Shown one piece after another: positions 1 through 8,305 of a stretch of DNA of 14,004 nucleotides. This stretch comes from Capsulimonas sp. GTDB taxonomy: Bacteria > Armatimonadota > Armatimonadia > Armatimonadales > Capsulimonadaceae. The stretch's first letter is position 1. Every line of letters begins with the position of its first letter. Under the pieces are notes generated by a model. The model did no database searches. It had not been told where the DNA came from and saw nothing but the letters and a program-made list of their open reading frames with translations. The stretch covers positions 1 through 14,004 of the forward strand of contig JAOQAA010000654.1 in assembly GCA_025963815.1 (NCBI GenBank). The letters are read 5' to 3'. Position numbers and translations under genes: made by a program.

Positions 1-1376
1 TGCTGGGCTGGATCGCGAACGTTCTGCTGATCTGGCGCCCGGTGGGATTGGACATGCCGGTATTATGGCCGGTAGCCATGCTGATCGCCCTTCAGGCCAG
101 CAGCCTCGCCGTTCGCTACCGGCCGACCTTGCCCACACATATTGTCAATACTTTCCTGATGTTGATTTGGGTCTTTCTCATGATGACGCCCAAAATCAGG
201 GAGCCATTTTCGGATGTGGAACTGGCGGCTGGCTTTTTGGTTCTGGGCGGCTGGATGTACATCACCACGCTCGACGGCGCCGCGAAGACACGCCGAGGAG
301 AAACCTGGGCGATTTTCCCAAAGCGGGAGAGACGCGTACACCAAAGACCGATCGCGCCGTTTGCATCCAGCGTGCGGGCACAGGCCTGGATGGAACGGCG
401 TAATTATCTCCCTATGCTCGCCGTGATGATCGCAGGCAACAGTCTCCTGAGCTTAATGATGTCCTTTGCGGCGCCCTTCACTGGGGAGATTTGGCCGATC
501 ACGCTCCTCACTCACTTTTCGCATCACATCTACGCGAGAAGTGGTTTTAGCACCGGGCCATTCACGCCTCTGGTTTCGCTGCCGTTCTTCTCACTGTTAC
601 TCTTGACGGTGATGACAATGATACGTGCGCGAAACAAATCGACGCCGCCTTTCTCGCCAGTGCTTCCTATTGATAGCTCCACATGGGTGGCGGCAAAGCT
701 CCGCGTATTCGCCGAAGGCACAAGGGTTATCTGGGCGACTCAAATCCTCTTGTGGCTGATTTGGGCGACGGTTCCGGCATGGATGGACGGCAAGCCGATA
801 CCCGTGGGCATTGCTCTGTGGAACTCACTCAAGCCGCAGATGGACGCCCACGATGCCTTTGCCCTGGCGGCCCTACTGATCGGCTTGGCTTTCCTGACCT
901 GGAAAGTCCAGACGGACCATCTCTTTTTGATCGCAACCTTCCGATCTCCGCTCTTATGCGTCGCCGGAGCGCTGGTGGTATGCGCCGCCTATTTGACGGT
1001 TTGCGCCGCCGCTTATCCCATCTCTATCGAGGGCATTCACGCCTTCGCATTCAAAGTCCCGCATTGGAGTCCGATCAGTCCACAGAGGAAAATGTTGGCC
1101 GATAATATTCTCGTGATCGGGACGCCGGTCAAATTGGCGCTCACGGCATATCTTCTCACAGTTCTGAGGCGGCGTGGCCATCTGTCCGCTTCGAACCTCC
1201 GGCGGACACTGGCGCTGTGGTCGACTATCGCGCTGCTGTTCATCGTGCTGTTCGGGTTCGCGCTTTCTCCATATCAGATCGCATGGTATCAGTCGGCCCT
1301 CGGCGTTTTGTTCTTCATGCCCGGCGTCCGCCTCTCCCTCGCGCCGCTGGCGCTGGCTTGGGACCGAAGCCGATAG
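1..1376 (+). CDS. Polytopic membrane protein, tandem paralogue 1 (5' end outside window)
   Basis: The reading frame is open from base 3, so the gene starts upstream of the window. The GTG at 42 and ATG at 54 are internal, because the residues just before them (ending LIWRPVGLDM) align with internal residues of the two downstream paralogues (ALIWRPSGL, CVWRPAGLDI). About 458 residues are visible, with around ten hydrophobic segments. Motifs shared with the paralogues are QAWMERR, LLTHFSHHIYA, WVAAKLRV, FLTWKVQTDHLFLIA and the C-terminal MPGVRLSLAPLALAW. The family is not recognised with certainty. Length and layout resemble large ABC-2-type exporter permeases, but no ATPase gene is in view, so transport is inference. 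A 33-nt gap leads to paralogue 2, suggesting co-transcription. Confidence 0.85.
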   Translation, partial: LGWIANVLLIWRPVGLDMPVLWPVAMLIALQASSLAVRYRPTLPTHIVNTFLMLIWVFLMMTPKIREPFSDVELAAGFLVLGGWMYITTLDGAAKTRRGETWAIFPKRERRVHQRPIAPFASSVRAQAWMERRNYLPMLAVMIAGNSLLSLMMSFAAPFTGEIWPITLLTHFSHHIYARSGFSTGPFTPLVSLPFFSLLLLTVMTMIRARNKSTPPFSPVLPIDSSTWVAAKLRVFAEGTRVIWATQILLWLIWATVPAWMDGKPIPVGIALWNSLKPQMDAHDAFALAALLIGLAFLTWKVQTDHLFLIATFRSPLLCVAGALVVCAAYLTVCAAAYPISIEGIHAFAFKVPHWSPISPQRKMLADNILVIGTPVKLALTAYLLTVLRRRGHLSASNLRRTLALWSTIALLFIVLFGFALSPYQIAWYQSALGVLFFMPGVRLSLAPLALAWDRSR

Positions 1377-1395
1377 GGCCTGAACGCCCGTGAAA

Positions 1396-1412
1396 GAAAG
1401 TGTGATGTCATG
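1396..1412 (+). promoter_or_regulatory. Translation-start leader shared by tandem paralogues
   Basis: GAAAGTGTGA at 1396-1405, four bases and then ATG at 1410 are repeated at 3164-3173 with ATG at 3178. The same spacing and the same following codons (M-T-x-Q-I-V-Q-A-P) occur at both junctions. There is no strong Shine-Dalgarno GGAGG, so the GAAAG portion and re-initiation after the upstream stop probably start translation. The conservation shows that the duplication unit included the junction. Confidence 0.55.
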
Positions 1413-3143
1413 ACCGCGCAAATCGTTCAAGCGCCCGCGCCTTCCCGCCGCATGATGTCGGCGGGAGCAGCAGTTGGTCTGTATCTCTGGCTGCATCTAC
1501 GCCGATCGGGGTCTTGGGTGGCGGCGGCGTGGATCGTCATGGCGGCGCTGGATTATCTGCTGTTCGCCGGAAAATTTCACCGTTTGATGGCGGTGCATTC
1601 CGCCCGGGATTTTTCCATGGGAACGACCGTGCTGTTTCAGTTTTCCATGCTGATTATCCCAATCTTAACGATCCTGACTCCCATGGCGCTCACAGTCAGC
1701 CTCGACGACGCTTTGTTTCTTCTCCCCATACGCACCCGAACTCTCGTCAGCTGGCTGTGCTTCTACGGCGCCGCTGGCTCCGTCATCTGCTGGCTGCTCA
1801 ACGTTGCGCTGATTTGGCGGCCTTCGGGATTGACCCTGCCATGGATTTGGCCGGCGGTAATGGTTCTCTGTATCCAGTGCGCCATGCTCACGGCGCGGTT
1901 TCTTTGCGCGAAATGGCTGCGGCCTTTCGCAATCATTTTTGCGCTGCTCGGTCTTGTCTTTTTCGGAGTCCTGTCGGCGGTCTGCAATGTTCCAGAAACC
2001 GCACTGATCCTGGTTTATTTGGCGCTGGCGGGCGCAGGCTATGGGCTCGCTGCCATCGGCGCGACAAGAACACGCCATGGCGATCGGTTGCTGGGCGAAA
2101 TCGCGCCAAGATTACACGCGCGCGCGACCGATAAAAAGCAGTTCTCATCCAAACTCGCCGCGCAAATTTGGATCGAGCGGCGAATGGAACGATGGTTCCT
2201 GCCGGCAATCATCGTTTATCTCAACACGTCTATCTTACTGATGCGCGTAGGAACAACCGCCTCGACACCATACGTCGACAAAATTTCGCTGGCGGAGTTC
2301 CTCACCAACCATGCACATCACATTTACGCGATCACTTATGGGAACTCAACGTGGGCAGGTTTGTCTCCACTCACGCCAATCATAACCGTGGCGATGTTCG
2401 CGCCGTTTGCAGCCATTATTTCGATCGACCTCCGTGAGCGTAACAATGGGATTTTCTCTTTTCTCAAGACGCATCCGATCGGTAATCAGGACTGGATCAC
2501 GGCGAAGCTGCGCGTTTGCGCCGACAGCGCGGCCGCCATTTGGCTGACCCTCATTCCGTTCATCGTCCTCTGGACCACACTGCCGGCGCGAATGAACGGC
2601 CGTATGGGAACCGTTGGCGGCGCAATTCTTGCGAACCAGGATTCGCACAGCGTCGTCCTCATTATCGCAATGACGCTTGGTCTGATGCTGCTGACCTGGA
2701 AAGCACAGGCGGACAATGTGTTCTTGATCTTCACCGCGCGCTCTCCCTATCTGCGGTACGGCGTGGCGGCCGCTTTTTGGGGATTAATCGTTCTGACGGT
2801 TGGCGCGGCCACCTTTGCCGATCAGCACGCACACGCATATTCGCACAGTCAAATTGAAGCATTCCTTGGCAGCCTGATGGCAATCGCAGTCTTGATCAAA
2901 CTGGCGGTTTGCGGCCGGACTCTCTCTATCCTGCTCCGTCGCCGCCTCCTCAGCATGGCCGCACTCCGTCGTATCCTCATCTTCTGGGTCGCCGCCGCAG
3001 TAACGTTAATCGCCCTGTTTAGCTTCGCGCTCACGCCATATCACATCACCTGGCGGCAAATGGCGCTGGGTGTCTTGTTGCTGATGCCCGGCGTGCGCTT
3101 CGCGCTCGCGCCTCTGGCTCTGGCCTGGGAGCGAAGCCGATGA
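1410..3143 (+). CDS. Polytopic membrane protein, tandem paralogue 2
   Basis: This is a complete 577-residue member of the tandem family. The start MTAQIVQAPA matches the N-terminus of paralogue 3 (MTTQIVQAPA), which fixes the ATG at 1410. It has about 13 hydrophobic segments. A charged cytosolic-type stretch (ARLHARATDKKQFSSKLAAQIWIERR) separates the first six from the rest. Family motifs are QIWIERR, LTNHAHHIYA, WITAKLRV, LLTWKAQADNVFLIF and the C-terminal MPGVRFALAPLALAWERSR. No nucleotide-binding, catalytic or signal-peptide motif is seen. A permease-like or other integral inner-membrane role is inferred only from topology. The 14 bases before the start (GAAAGTGTGA plus four) closely match those before paralogue 3, so translation signals were copied with the gene. 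Confidence 0.9.
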   Translation: MTAQIVQAPAPSRRMMSAGAAVGLYLWLHLRRSGSWVAAAWIVMAALDYLLFAGKFHRLMAVHSARDFSMGTTVLFQFSMLIIPILTILTPMALTVSLDDALFLLPIRTRTLVSWLCFYGAAGSVICWLLNVALIWRPSGLTLPWIWPAVMVLCIQCAMLTARFLCAKWLRPFAIIFALLGLVFFGVLSAVCNVPETALILVYLALAGAGYGLAAIGATRTRHGDRLLGEIAPRLHARATDKKQFSSKLAAQIWIERRMERWFLPAIIVYLNTSILLMRVGTTASTPYVDKISLAEFLTNHAHHIYAITYGNSTWAGLSPLTPIITVAMFAPFAAIISIDLRERNNGIFSFLKTHPIGNQDWITAKLRVCADSAAAIWLTLIPFIVLWTTLPARMNGRMGTVGGAILANQDSHSVVLIIAMTLGLMLLTWKAQADNVFLIFTARSPYLRYGVAAAFWGLIVLTVGAATFADQHAHAYSHSQIEAFLGSLMAIAVLIKLAVCGRTLSILLRRRLLSMAALRRILIFWVAAAVTLIALFSFALTPYHITWRQMALGVLLLMPGVRFALAPLALAWERSR

Positions 3144-3177
3144 CGCCACATCTCGTCCCGATGGAAAGTGTGAGGTT

Positions 3178-4884
3178 ATGACCACGCAGATCGTTCAAGC
3201 GCCGGCGCGGCGTCGCAGCTGGCATCCGGCCATTGGGATTGCGCTTTATCTCTGGATGCGCGGCCGCCGCGTACTGCTGAGCGTCTCCGGTCTCTTGATC
3301 GTATCGACACTCGCCGACCACTGGCTGACTTCGGGCCGAGCGAGCGAGATGAGCGGCGCCGGCGACTTCGCGCATATGATGGCGATGGTTCTCATACCAT
3401 GTCTATTTCTGCTCATGCCATTTTTCGCAATCGCCGCCTTAGACGAAGGTCTCTGGGTACTGCCCGTGCGCACGAAGACACTCGTCGGCTGGCTGACGAT
3501 CTACGGCGCTCTGGCTGCCGCGCTCTTCTGGATTATCGACGCCGCCTGTGTGTGGCGTCCGGCGGGACTGGACATCCCGATCTGGTGGCCGGCCGCCGCG
3601 CTCGCCGCCATTCAAACAACCTTGTTCGCGGTGCGCTGCCAGCCCCTCGGCCCCAGTCTGCGGCAAGCGACGCTCTACGTTTTGAGCGGCCCGGCATTGG
3701 CGGCTGTCGGGGGGATCGCATCAGCTCTTGGCGCAGCTCCCGGCGCCATGGCGACCATTTATTTGGCGCTCGTCCCGGTCGCTTACGCGACGGCGGCCGC
3801 TGGGGCGCAGCGGTCGCGTCAGGGTGACCGGCGATCCGCGCCTGACGGCGGCGTCGCCGCCAAGGCGAAGCTGATCCACACAAGATTTCGTTCGGAACAC
3901 CACGCACAAAGCTGGCTTGAGGCTCGTCCCGTTGGGTTTGTCTTAGCGTGGCTCATTTTGTATACCGGCGCTCTTACGCTGCCCATCCTGGGAACGGCAG
4001 GGTCGCCGGAAATCAGCGTGATTGGTCTCCTGACGCACGGCGGACGCTATGTCAGCGCGAACCTCTGGGCGGAGCTCGCCCCAACGATATTCGGAAGCGT
4101 CCTGGTGACGTTCGCATTCGCTCTTGGGCTGGGGACCGGATTTGGCGTACGGACGGGAGCCGGATTTGACGCGGCGAGCGGTCTGGCGGACAAGGTGACG
4201 CCCTATTTCGGCGAGTACCCTATCGGCGCCGCAGTGCGGGTGGCGGCGAAACTGCGATTCGCCGCTACCACGAGTTTGACGGCGTGCGCGGCTCTTCTTC
4301 CATTTGCGCTCCTGTGGTGGCTGCTGCCGGCCTGGGAAGGCGGACGGCGCGAATACCTTGGCGCGGCGCTATGGAGCACGCTCGGCGCCCACGCCGTTCC
4401 GATCGCGGCTGTCTGTCTCGTCCTGCCGCCGCTGCTGGTCTGGAAGCTGCAAACGGAGACGCTATTTCTGACAATGACCAGGCGTCCCTGGATTTTTGTC
4501 GCGGCCATGACGGTCATCTTGCTGCCGATATACGTTCTGCCGGTCTACGGAGCGGCGCTCGACTTCTCGCAGCGCGTTCTGGAGCAGCCCGCAAATCGTC
4601 CCTACATTGAGGCTGTGCTCGCTCTCGCCGTCTTGGCGAAACTGTCGATCGGCGCGTATCTCGCCGCCGTCATGCGCCGCCGCCGAATCCTGAGCGCATC
4701 CGAACTGCGCCGTACGCTGGCCGTATGGGCGGTCACAGCCGGCGCACTCTTCGTCTTGATTGGCGCGGCGTTCGCGCCGGAGTATTTGACCTGGCGTCAA
4801 GCGGGGCTCGCCGCCCTATTGATAATGCCCGGCGTTCGCGTTGCTCTCGCGCCGCTGGCGGCGACTTGGGGCCGGGTTCGGTAA
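3178..4884 (+). CDS. Polytopic membrane protein, tandem paralogue 3
   Basis: This is a complete 568-residue third member, starting MTTQIVQAPARRRS, with about 12 to 14 hydrophobic segments. It is the most diverged copy. The middle motif HHIYA of copies 1 and 2 is replaced by LLTHGGRYVSA, and WIERR becomes WLEAR. The AKLRF, LVWKLQTETLFLTM and MPGVRVALAPLAATW motifs persist. It lies 34 nt after paralogue 2 and 54 nt before the thioredoxin-like gene. The coding sequence is richer in G+C than copy 1 by eye. Function is unknown. A membrane permease-like component is plausible, but no ATP-binding partner is present in the window. Confidence 0.9.
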   Translation: MTTQIVQAPARRRSWHPAIGIALYLWMRGRRVLLSVSGLLIVSTLADHWLTSGRASEMSGAGDFAHMMAMVLIPCLFLLMPFFAIAALDEGLWVLPVRTKTLVGWLTIYGALAAALFWIIDAACVWRPAGLDIPIWWPAAALAAIQTTLFAVRCQPLGPSLRQATLYVLSGPALAAVGGIASALGAAPGAMATIYLALVPVAYATAAAGAQRSRQGDRRSAPDGGVAAKAKLIHTRFRSEHHAQSWLEARPVGFVLAWLILYTGALTLPILGTAGSPEISVIGLLTHGGRYVSANLWAELAPTIFGSVLVTFAFALGLGTGFGVRTGAGFDAASGLADKVTPYFGEYPIGAAVRVAAKLRFAATTSLTACAALLPFALLWWLLPAWEGGRREYLGAALWSTLGAHAVPIAAVCLVLPPLLVWKLQTETLFLTMTRRPWIFVAAMTVILLPIYVLPVYGAALDFSQRVLEQPANRPYIEAVLALAVLAKLSIGAYLAAVMRRRRILSASELRRTLAVWAVTAGALFVLIGAAFAPEYLTWRQAGLAALLIMPGVRVALAPLAATWGRVR

Positions 4885-4938
4885 TAAATCCGAAGAATTT
4901 CACAACAGATACATTATCGACGGAAGGATCAACTCGAC

Positions 4939-6077
4939 ATGCCGAAACTTTCATCCATCGCCGCGCTCGCGGCCCTCACATCGCTTTCCAGTGTGACGCC
5001 CGCGCGCGCCGACATCACACTGACGATGCACGCTTCCGTGGAAGGAAAGATGAAAGCCGAGTACGATAAAATGGACGCGAAGACCAGGGCGCAGATGGAC
5101 AAGATGCTGGCCTATCAGATCTACATCAGCGGCGGCAAAATGAGAACGGAGACGTTTATGATAACATCTCTCGTGGACCTCAAAACCGGAACGTCTTACG
5201 CCCTGAACACCCGCGACAAGTCTTATTACGAAGCGCCGTTTCAGCTGGCAAAGGCGGGACTGCTGCCGTCGGTGGGCGCTCAAACCGCTGGGGCGTTCCA
5301 GATTAAAGACACGCATGAAACCTCGACAATGCTCGGCCATAAAGTCCGTCACTATGTCCTGACTTCCCATGACGCCAAGACCAATGTGAGAATGGACGAG
5401 TACCTCGCCACTGATTTTCCGGCTCACGACATGAGCGCGTGCAAAAAAGCCGGCCAGCCGCTGCTAGGCGTTCCGCTCAAGTTACGGATGGTCATGTCTG
5501 GAGTGGGGATGCCTGTGAAAGTGGATCTCACCATTGTGGCGAAATCCATCAGCACCGCCCAGATCGCAAAAGATCGATTCGTCCTGCCCGCCGGCTACAC
5601 AAAAACCGATCTGGCGAGCATCGTGAGCGGCGCATCCAAACTGCTTGCACGCGGCGCGGAGGCGCCGGACTTCACGGTTTACACGCGCGACGGCGCCCCC
5701 GTGAAGCTGTCCGATTACCAGGGCAAAGTCGTGATGCTGGACTTCTGGTCTACTTGGTGCGGCCCTGCCAGGAGTCGTTGCCGCATTCGCAGTCGCTGGC
5801 CGCCAAGTATAAAGACAAAGGACTGGTCGTGCTCTGCGTCAATGTCTGGGACAAGAAAGAAGAATTTCTCAAGTGGCTGCCCGCGCACGCCAGTTTCGAC
5901 GCGCTTAACTTCCTAATCGACACCACACCGAACAGCGCCCAGGGCGTCGCCACCAAATTGTACAAAGTCTCGGGCATCCCCACGGTTTACGTGATCGGCA
6001 AGGTCGCCGCGAGCCAGACGGGTTACCATGAAGGCGACGCCACGATTGAAAAGGCGATTGAATCGGCTCTGGAATAA
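4939..6077 (+). pseudogene. Exported TlpA/ResA-like thioredoxin, frameshifted at its CGPC active site
   Basis: The protein begins with a clear Sec signal peptide (MPKLSSIAALAALTSLSSVTPARA, probable cut after ARA at about residue 24). A domain of about 200 residues follows (ISGGKMRTET, LDLKTGTSYALNTRDKSYYEAPF), resembling the DUF4412/LolA-like beta-sheet family. A C-terminal thioredoxin-like domain starts near residue 237 (GAEAPDFTVYTRDGAPVKLSDYQGKVVMLDFWSTWC). The frame breaks at 5764-5765, where the proline codon of Cys-Gly-Pro-Cys has only two bases (TGC GGC CC TGC). The rest of the domain is in the next frame (CQESLPHSQSLAAKYKDKGLVVLCVNVWD, then GIPTVYVIG with the cis-proline) and stops at 6077. 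Adding one base gives a continuous 379-residue protein. Unrepaired, the first frame ends at 5916 with 325 residues and no resolving cysteine. It is either a real recent mutation or a C-homopolymer sequencing error. AAGGA at 4924-4928 is the likely ribosome site. Confidence 0.85.
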
Positions 6078-6179
6078 GTCCACGAAAGGAGTTTCACGAA
6101 GCGCTGCTCCGCAACTTTACGAACGAAGCCGTGTCTCACTTGTCGTGTTCCGTAAATCACGCAATCGCCTCTCGTCCAT

Positions 6180-6195
6180 GGAGACCATCAATATG
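6180..6195 (+). promoter_or_regulatory. Ribosome binding site that fixes the transglutaminase start
   Basis: GGAG at 6180-6183 lies nine bases before the ATG at 6193, which opens the signal peptide. Another purine-rich AAAGGAG at 6084-6090 has no usable start codon just downstream and is probably not used. The 6078-6192 gap otherwise shows no convincing promoter or terminator. Confidence 0.6.
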
Positions 6196-8301
6196 ATCCG
6201 CCAAGTACCCATCGCCGCCTTGACCGCTTCCCTCTGCCTCGCCGCGCCGCACGGAGCGCTGGCTGCGGAAGATCGCTACTATTCCGTGTCCATGGACGGG
6301 AAGGCGATTGGGTACGACCATATGATCGTTTCGCGCGCGGCGAGCGGCGTTACGGTGACGGACGATACGCTGATCAAGATCAGCGCGCTCGGCTCGCCGC
6401 TGGACATTGCGACGCAGTCGATCAGCAAGTATGGAGCAAACGGCTCTGCGCCGGCGTCATTTGTCGAGACGGTGACGCGGCCAGGCGGCGTCGTGGTCTA
6501 CAAGGTAACGTTTGGCAAGGGGAATGCGCACTGGACGCTCGACAATGCGGGGACGAAGACGGCGACGGACTCCGCGCTGAAGCCGGGGACGATGCTGGTG
6601 GCGGGGACGGATTCTTGGGAGGCGATCCTGCGCAAGACAACGCCCGCGATACGTCGCCTCACGGTCCCCACGTTTGATCCACAGATCGGGAAGACGGGAG
6701 AGCTTACGCTGACGCGCACGCCCAGCGTGAAGGGCGATGAGCTTTGGTCGGGGACATTCGAGACGGTCATGGGGCCACAGCCGCTGACATTGCGCTACCG
6801 CCGCGCGGGGGGCGGCGTTGTGACGAGCATGGAGTTTCCCGCCCAGAAGATCTCGATGCGTCTCGCCGGCAAGGAAGCGCTAAAGAATTTCGGCAGCCTG
6901 GACTACACCTCGCATCTCTTCACCGCCGTGGACACGCCCCTGCCCAATCCCGATGCGCTGACCGTGCTCAAACTGCGTGTTTCCGCCAAGGTAAAGATCG
7001 AGAAGATCACTCCGGCGTCGCTTCAGCATGGCTCACGTCAGGCGTTCCGGGGAACCGTGAAGGACGGCAAGATCGACGGCGTATTCACAATCCATCCCGG
7101 CCGCTATGATGGCAAACAGGCGCCCACATTCCCCTACGCCTCCAGCCTTACGTCTGGACAATTAAAGTGGCTAAAGCCCGCCGCCTTTATCGAGTCGGAC
7201 GATCCTGAGATCAAGGCGCTGGCGCGCAAGCTGACAGCCCCAGCCAAGACCGGCTGGGACGCGGCGTCCGCGATCGGGCGCTGGGTGCACGACAACATCC
7301 GTTACGAGATTACGGGGTCCGGCGCTCGCCAGTGCCTCACGAAGAGCGCCGGTGACTGCGGTCCGCACTCCTGGCTCTCCATCGCCCTTTGCCGCGCCGC
7401 CGGGATCCCCGCGCGCATTGCCGGTGGCGCCCTGTATACCCCGCTCGCCGGCGGCTCCTATGCCCAGCACTACTGGACCGAAGCGTGGATGGGACCGCGC
7501 GACGGCTGGGTTCCGTTCGACAGCACCACCGGCGAGGTCGGAACATTCAGCCCGTCCCACCTGACCCTCTGGAGCCTGGGCAGCCTGGATTCGCTCTCAG
7601 TGAAAGTGCTGGACTTTGCGCCTAAGAATCCGAAATCCCAGAGCGCCGCAGCCGCCATCCCGCGCCGCGCCAATGGTCTTTCGGTCGGATACAAAGAGCA
7701 ATATGACTTTATCATCGACGGCAAAAATCAAGGCTCCCAAACCGCCGCGCTGATCTCGGTTCAGAATGGCGGCCAGCACTGGACGTACACGCTGGACCTG
7801 AAAGTCCCACAAGGCGAAAAATTCATCGAAGTCACTCAAAACGGCTCCTTCGATATCGCCGAAACCGGGGAACCCATTGCACTCGCCAGCAGTTCCTCCG
7901 GCGGCATTGCGACAAAGTCGGAGTTTACGTTCGCTCCCGATAAGATCGCGGCGTCCCTTACCATCGGCGGCGTGGCCACCCCCCGAACCATTCCATTAGC
8001 CAGCCCAGTCTTTCTGTTCCTGAGTAACGTCCTCACCTCGTGGTCGCTCGCCACCCGCTCGGTCACCCTCCCCACGGACAAACCAACGACCTTGCCGACG
8101 TTCCTTCCGGAAGCGCTGCAAACGATCCCGATGACCTTCACTCCGAAGAGCGCCGAAACTGTCACGGTGGGAGACGCCGTTATTCCCTGTCACGTCTATA
8201 CAATCGATCCCATCGGCTGTAGCGTCTCAATTGCCGACACGGATGGTAGACTCTTGAAGCTGACCGACGACCGGCAGAAGCTTGTTGTGCTGTTGAAATG
8301 A
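6193..8301 (+). CDS. Secreted transglutaminase-like (cysteine protease fold) protein
   Basis: This predicted 702-residue exported protein carries a transglutaminase-like domain (PF01841 type) at about residues 330-450. The catalytic triad is visible: Cys389 in GDCGPHS, His426 in AQHYWTEAW and Asp443 in PFDSTTGE. Spacing and flanking residues are normal for the family. I chose the ATG at 6193 because it begins a signal peptide (MIRQVPIAALTASLCLAAPHGALAAE) and has GGAG at 6180-6183. The frame is open back to 6028, but that region overlaps the thioredoxin gene and encodes arginine-rich, non-signal sequence. Both flanks of the catalytic domain look beta-rich and related to each other (N-terminal YYSVSMDGKAIGYDHM, C-terminal EQYDFIIDGKNQGSQTA), recalling DUF3108-like barrels. 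Hydrolysis or crosslinking of a periplasmic or surface protein or peptide is the family-level expectation; the substrate is unknown. Confidence 0.9.
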   Translation: MIRQVPIAALTASLCLAAPHGALAAEDRYYSVSMDGKAIGYDHMIVSRAASGVTVTDDTLIKISALGSPLDIATQSISKYGANGSAPASFVETVTRPGGVVVYKVTFGKGNAHWTLDNAGTKTATDSALKPGTMLVAGTDSWEAILRKTTPAIRRLTVPTFDPQIGKTGELTLTRTPSVKGDELWSGTFETVMGPQPLTLRYRRAGGGVVTSMEFPAQKISMRLAGKEALKNFGSLDYTSHLFTAVDTPLPNPDALTVLKLRVSAKVKIEKITPASLQHGSRQAFRGTVKDGKIDGVFTIHPGRYDGKQAPTFPYASSLTSGQLKWLKPAAFIESDDPEIKALARKLTAPAKTGWDAASAIGRWVHDNIRYEITGSGARQCLTKSAGDCGPHSWLSIALCRAAGIPARIAGGALYTPLAGGSYAQHYWTEAWMGPRDGWVPFDSTTGEVGTFSPSHLTLWSLGSLDSLSVKVLDFAPKNPKSQSAAAAIPRRANGLSVGYKEQYDFIIDGKNQGSQTAALISVQNGGQHWTYTLDLKVPQGEKFIEVTQNGSFDIAETGEPIALASSSSGGIATKSEFTFAPDKIAASLTIGGVATPRTIPLASPVFLFLSNVLTSWSLATRSVTLPTDKPTTLPTFLPEALQTIPMTFTPKSAETVTVGDAVIPCHVYTIDPIGCSVSIADTDGRLLKLTDDRQKLVVLLK

Positions 8302-8305
8302 ACTT

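Noticed and set aside
954..1496. Antisense 180-residue frame across the paralogue 1/2 junction
   Set aside because: It is a shadow of two well-supported membrane protein genes, with no recognisable domain.
5745..5916. Programmed -1 frameshifting to make full-length thioredoxin
   Set aside because: A -1 slip at CCT would restore CGPC, but there is no slippery heptamer and no obvious stimulatory stem. A single missing C in a C-run is simpler.
6028..6192. Longer N-terminus for the transglutaminase-like protein
   Set aside because: The frame is open, but it overlaps the thioredoxin coding region, is arginine-rich, and would bury a clear signal peptide that has its own ribosome site before 6193.
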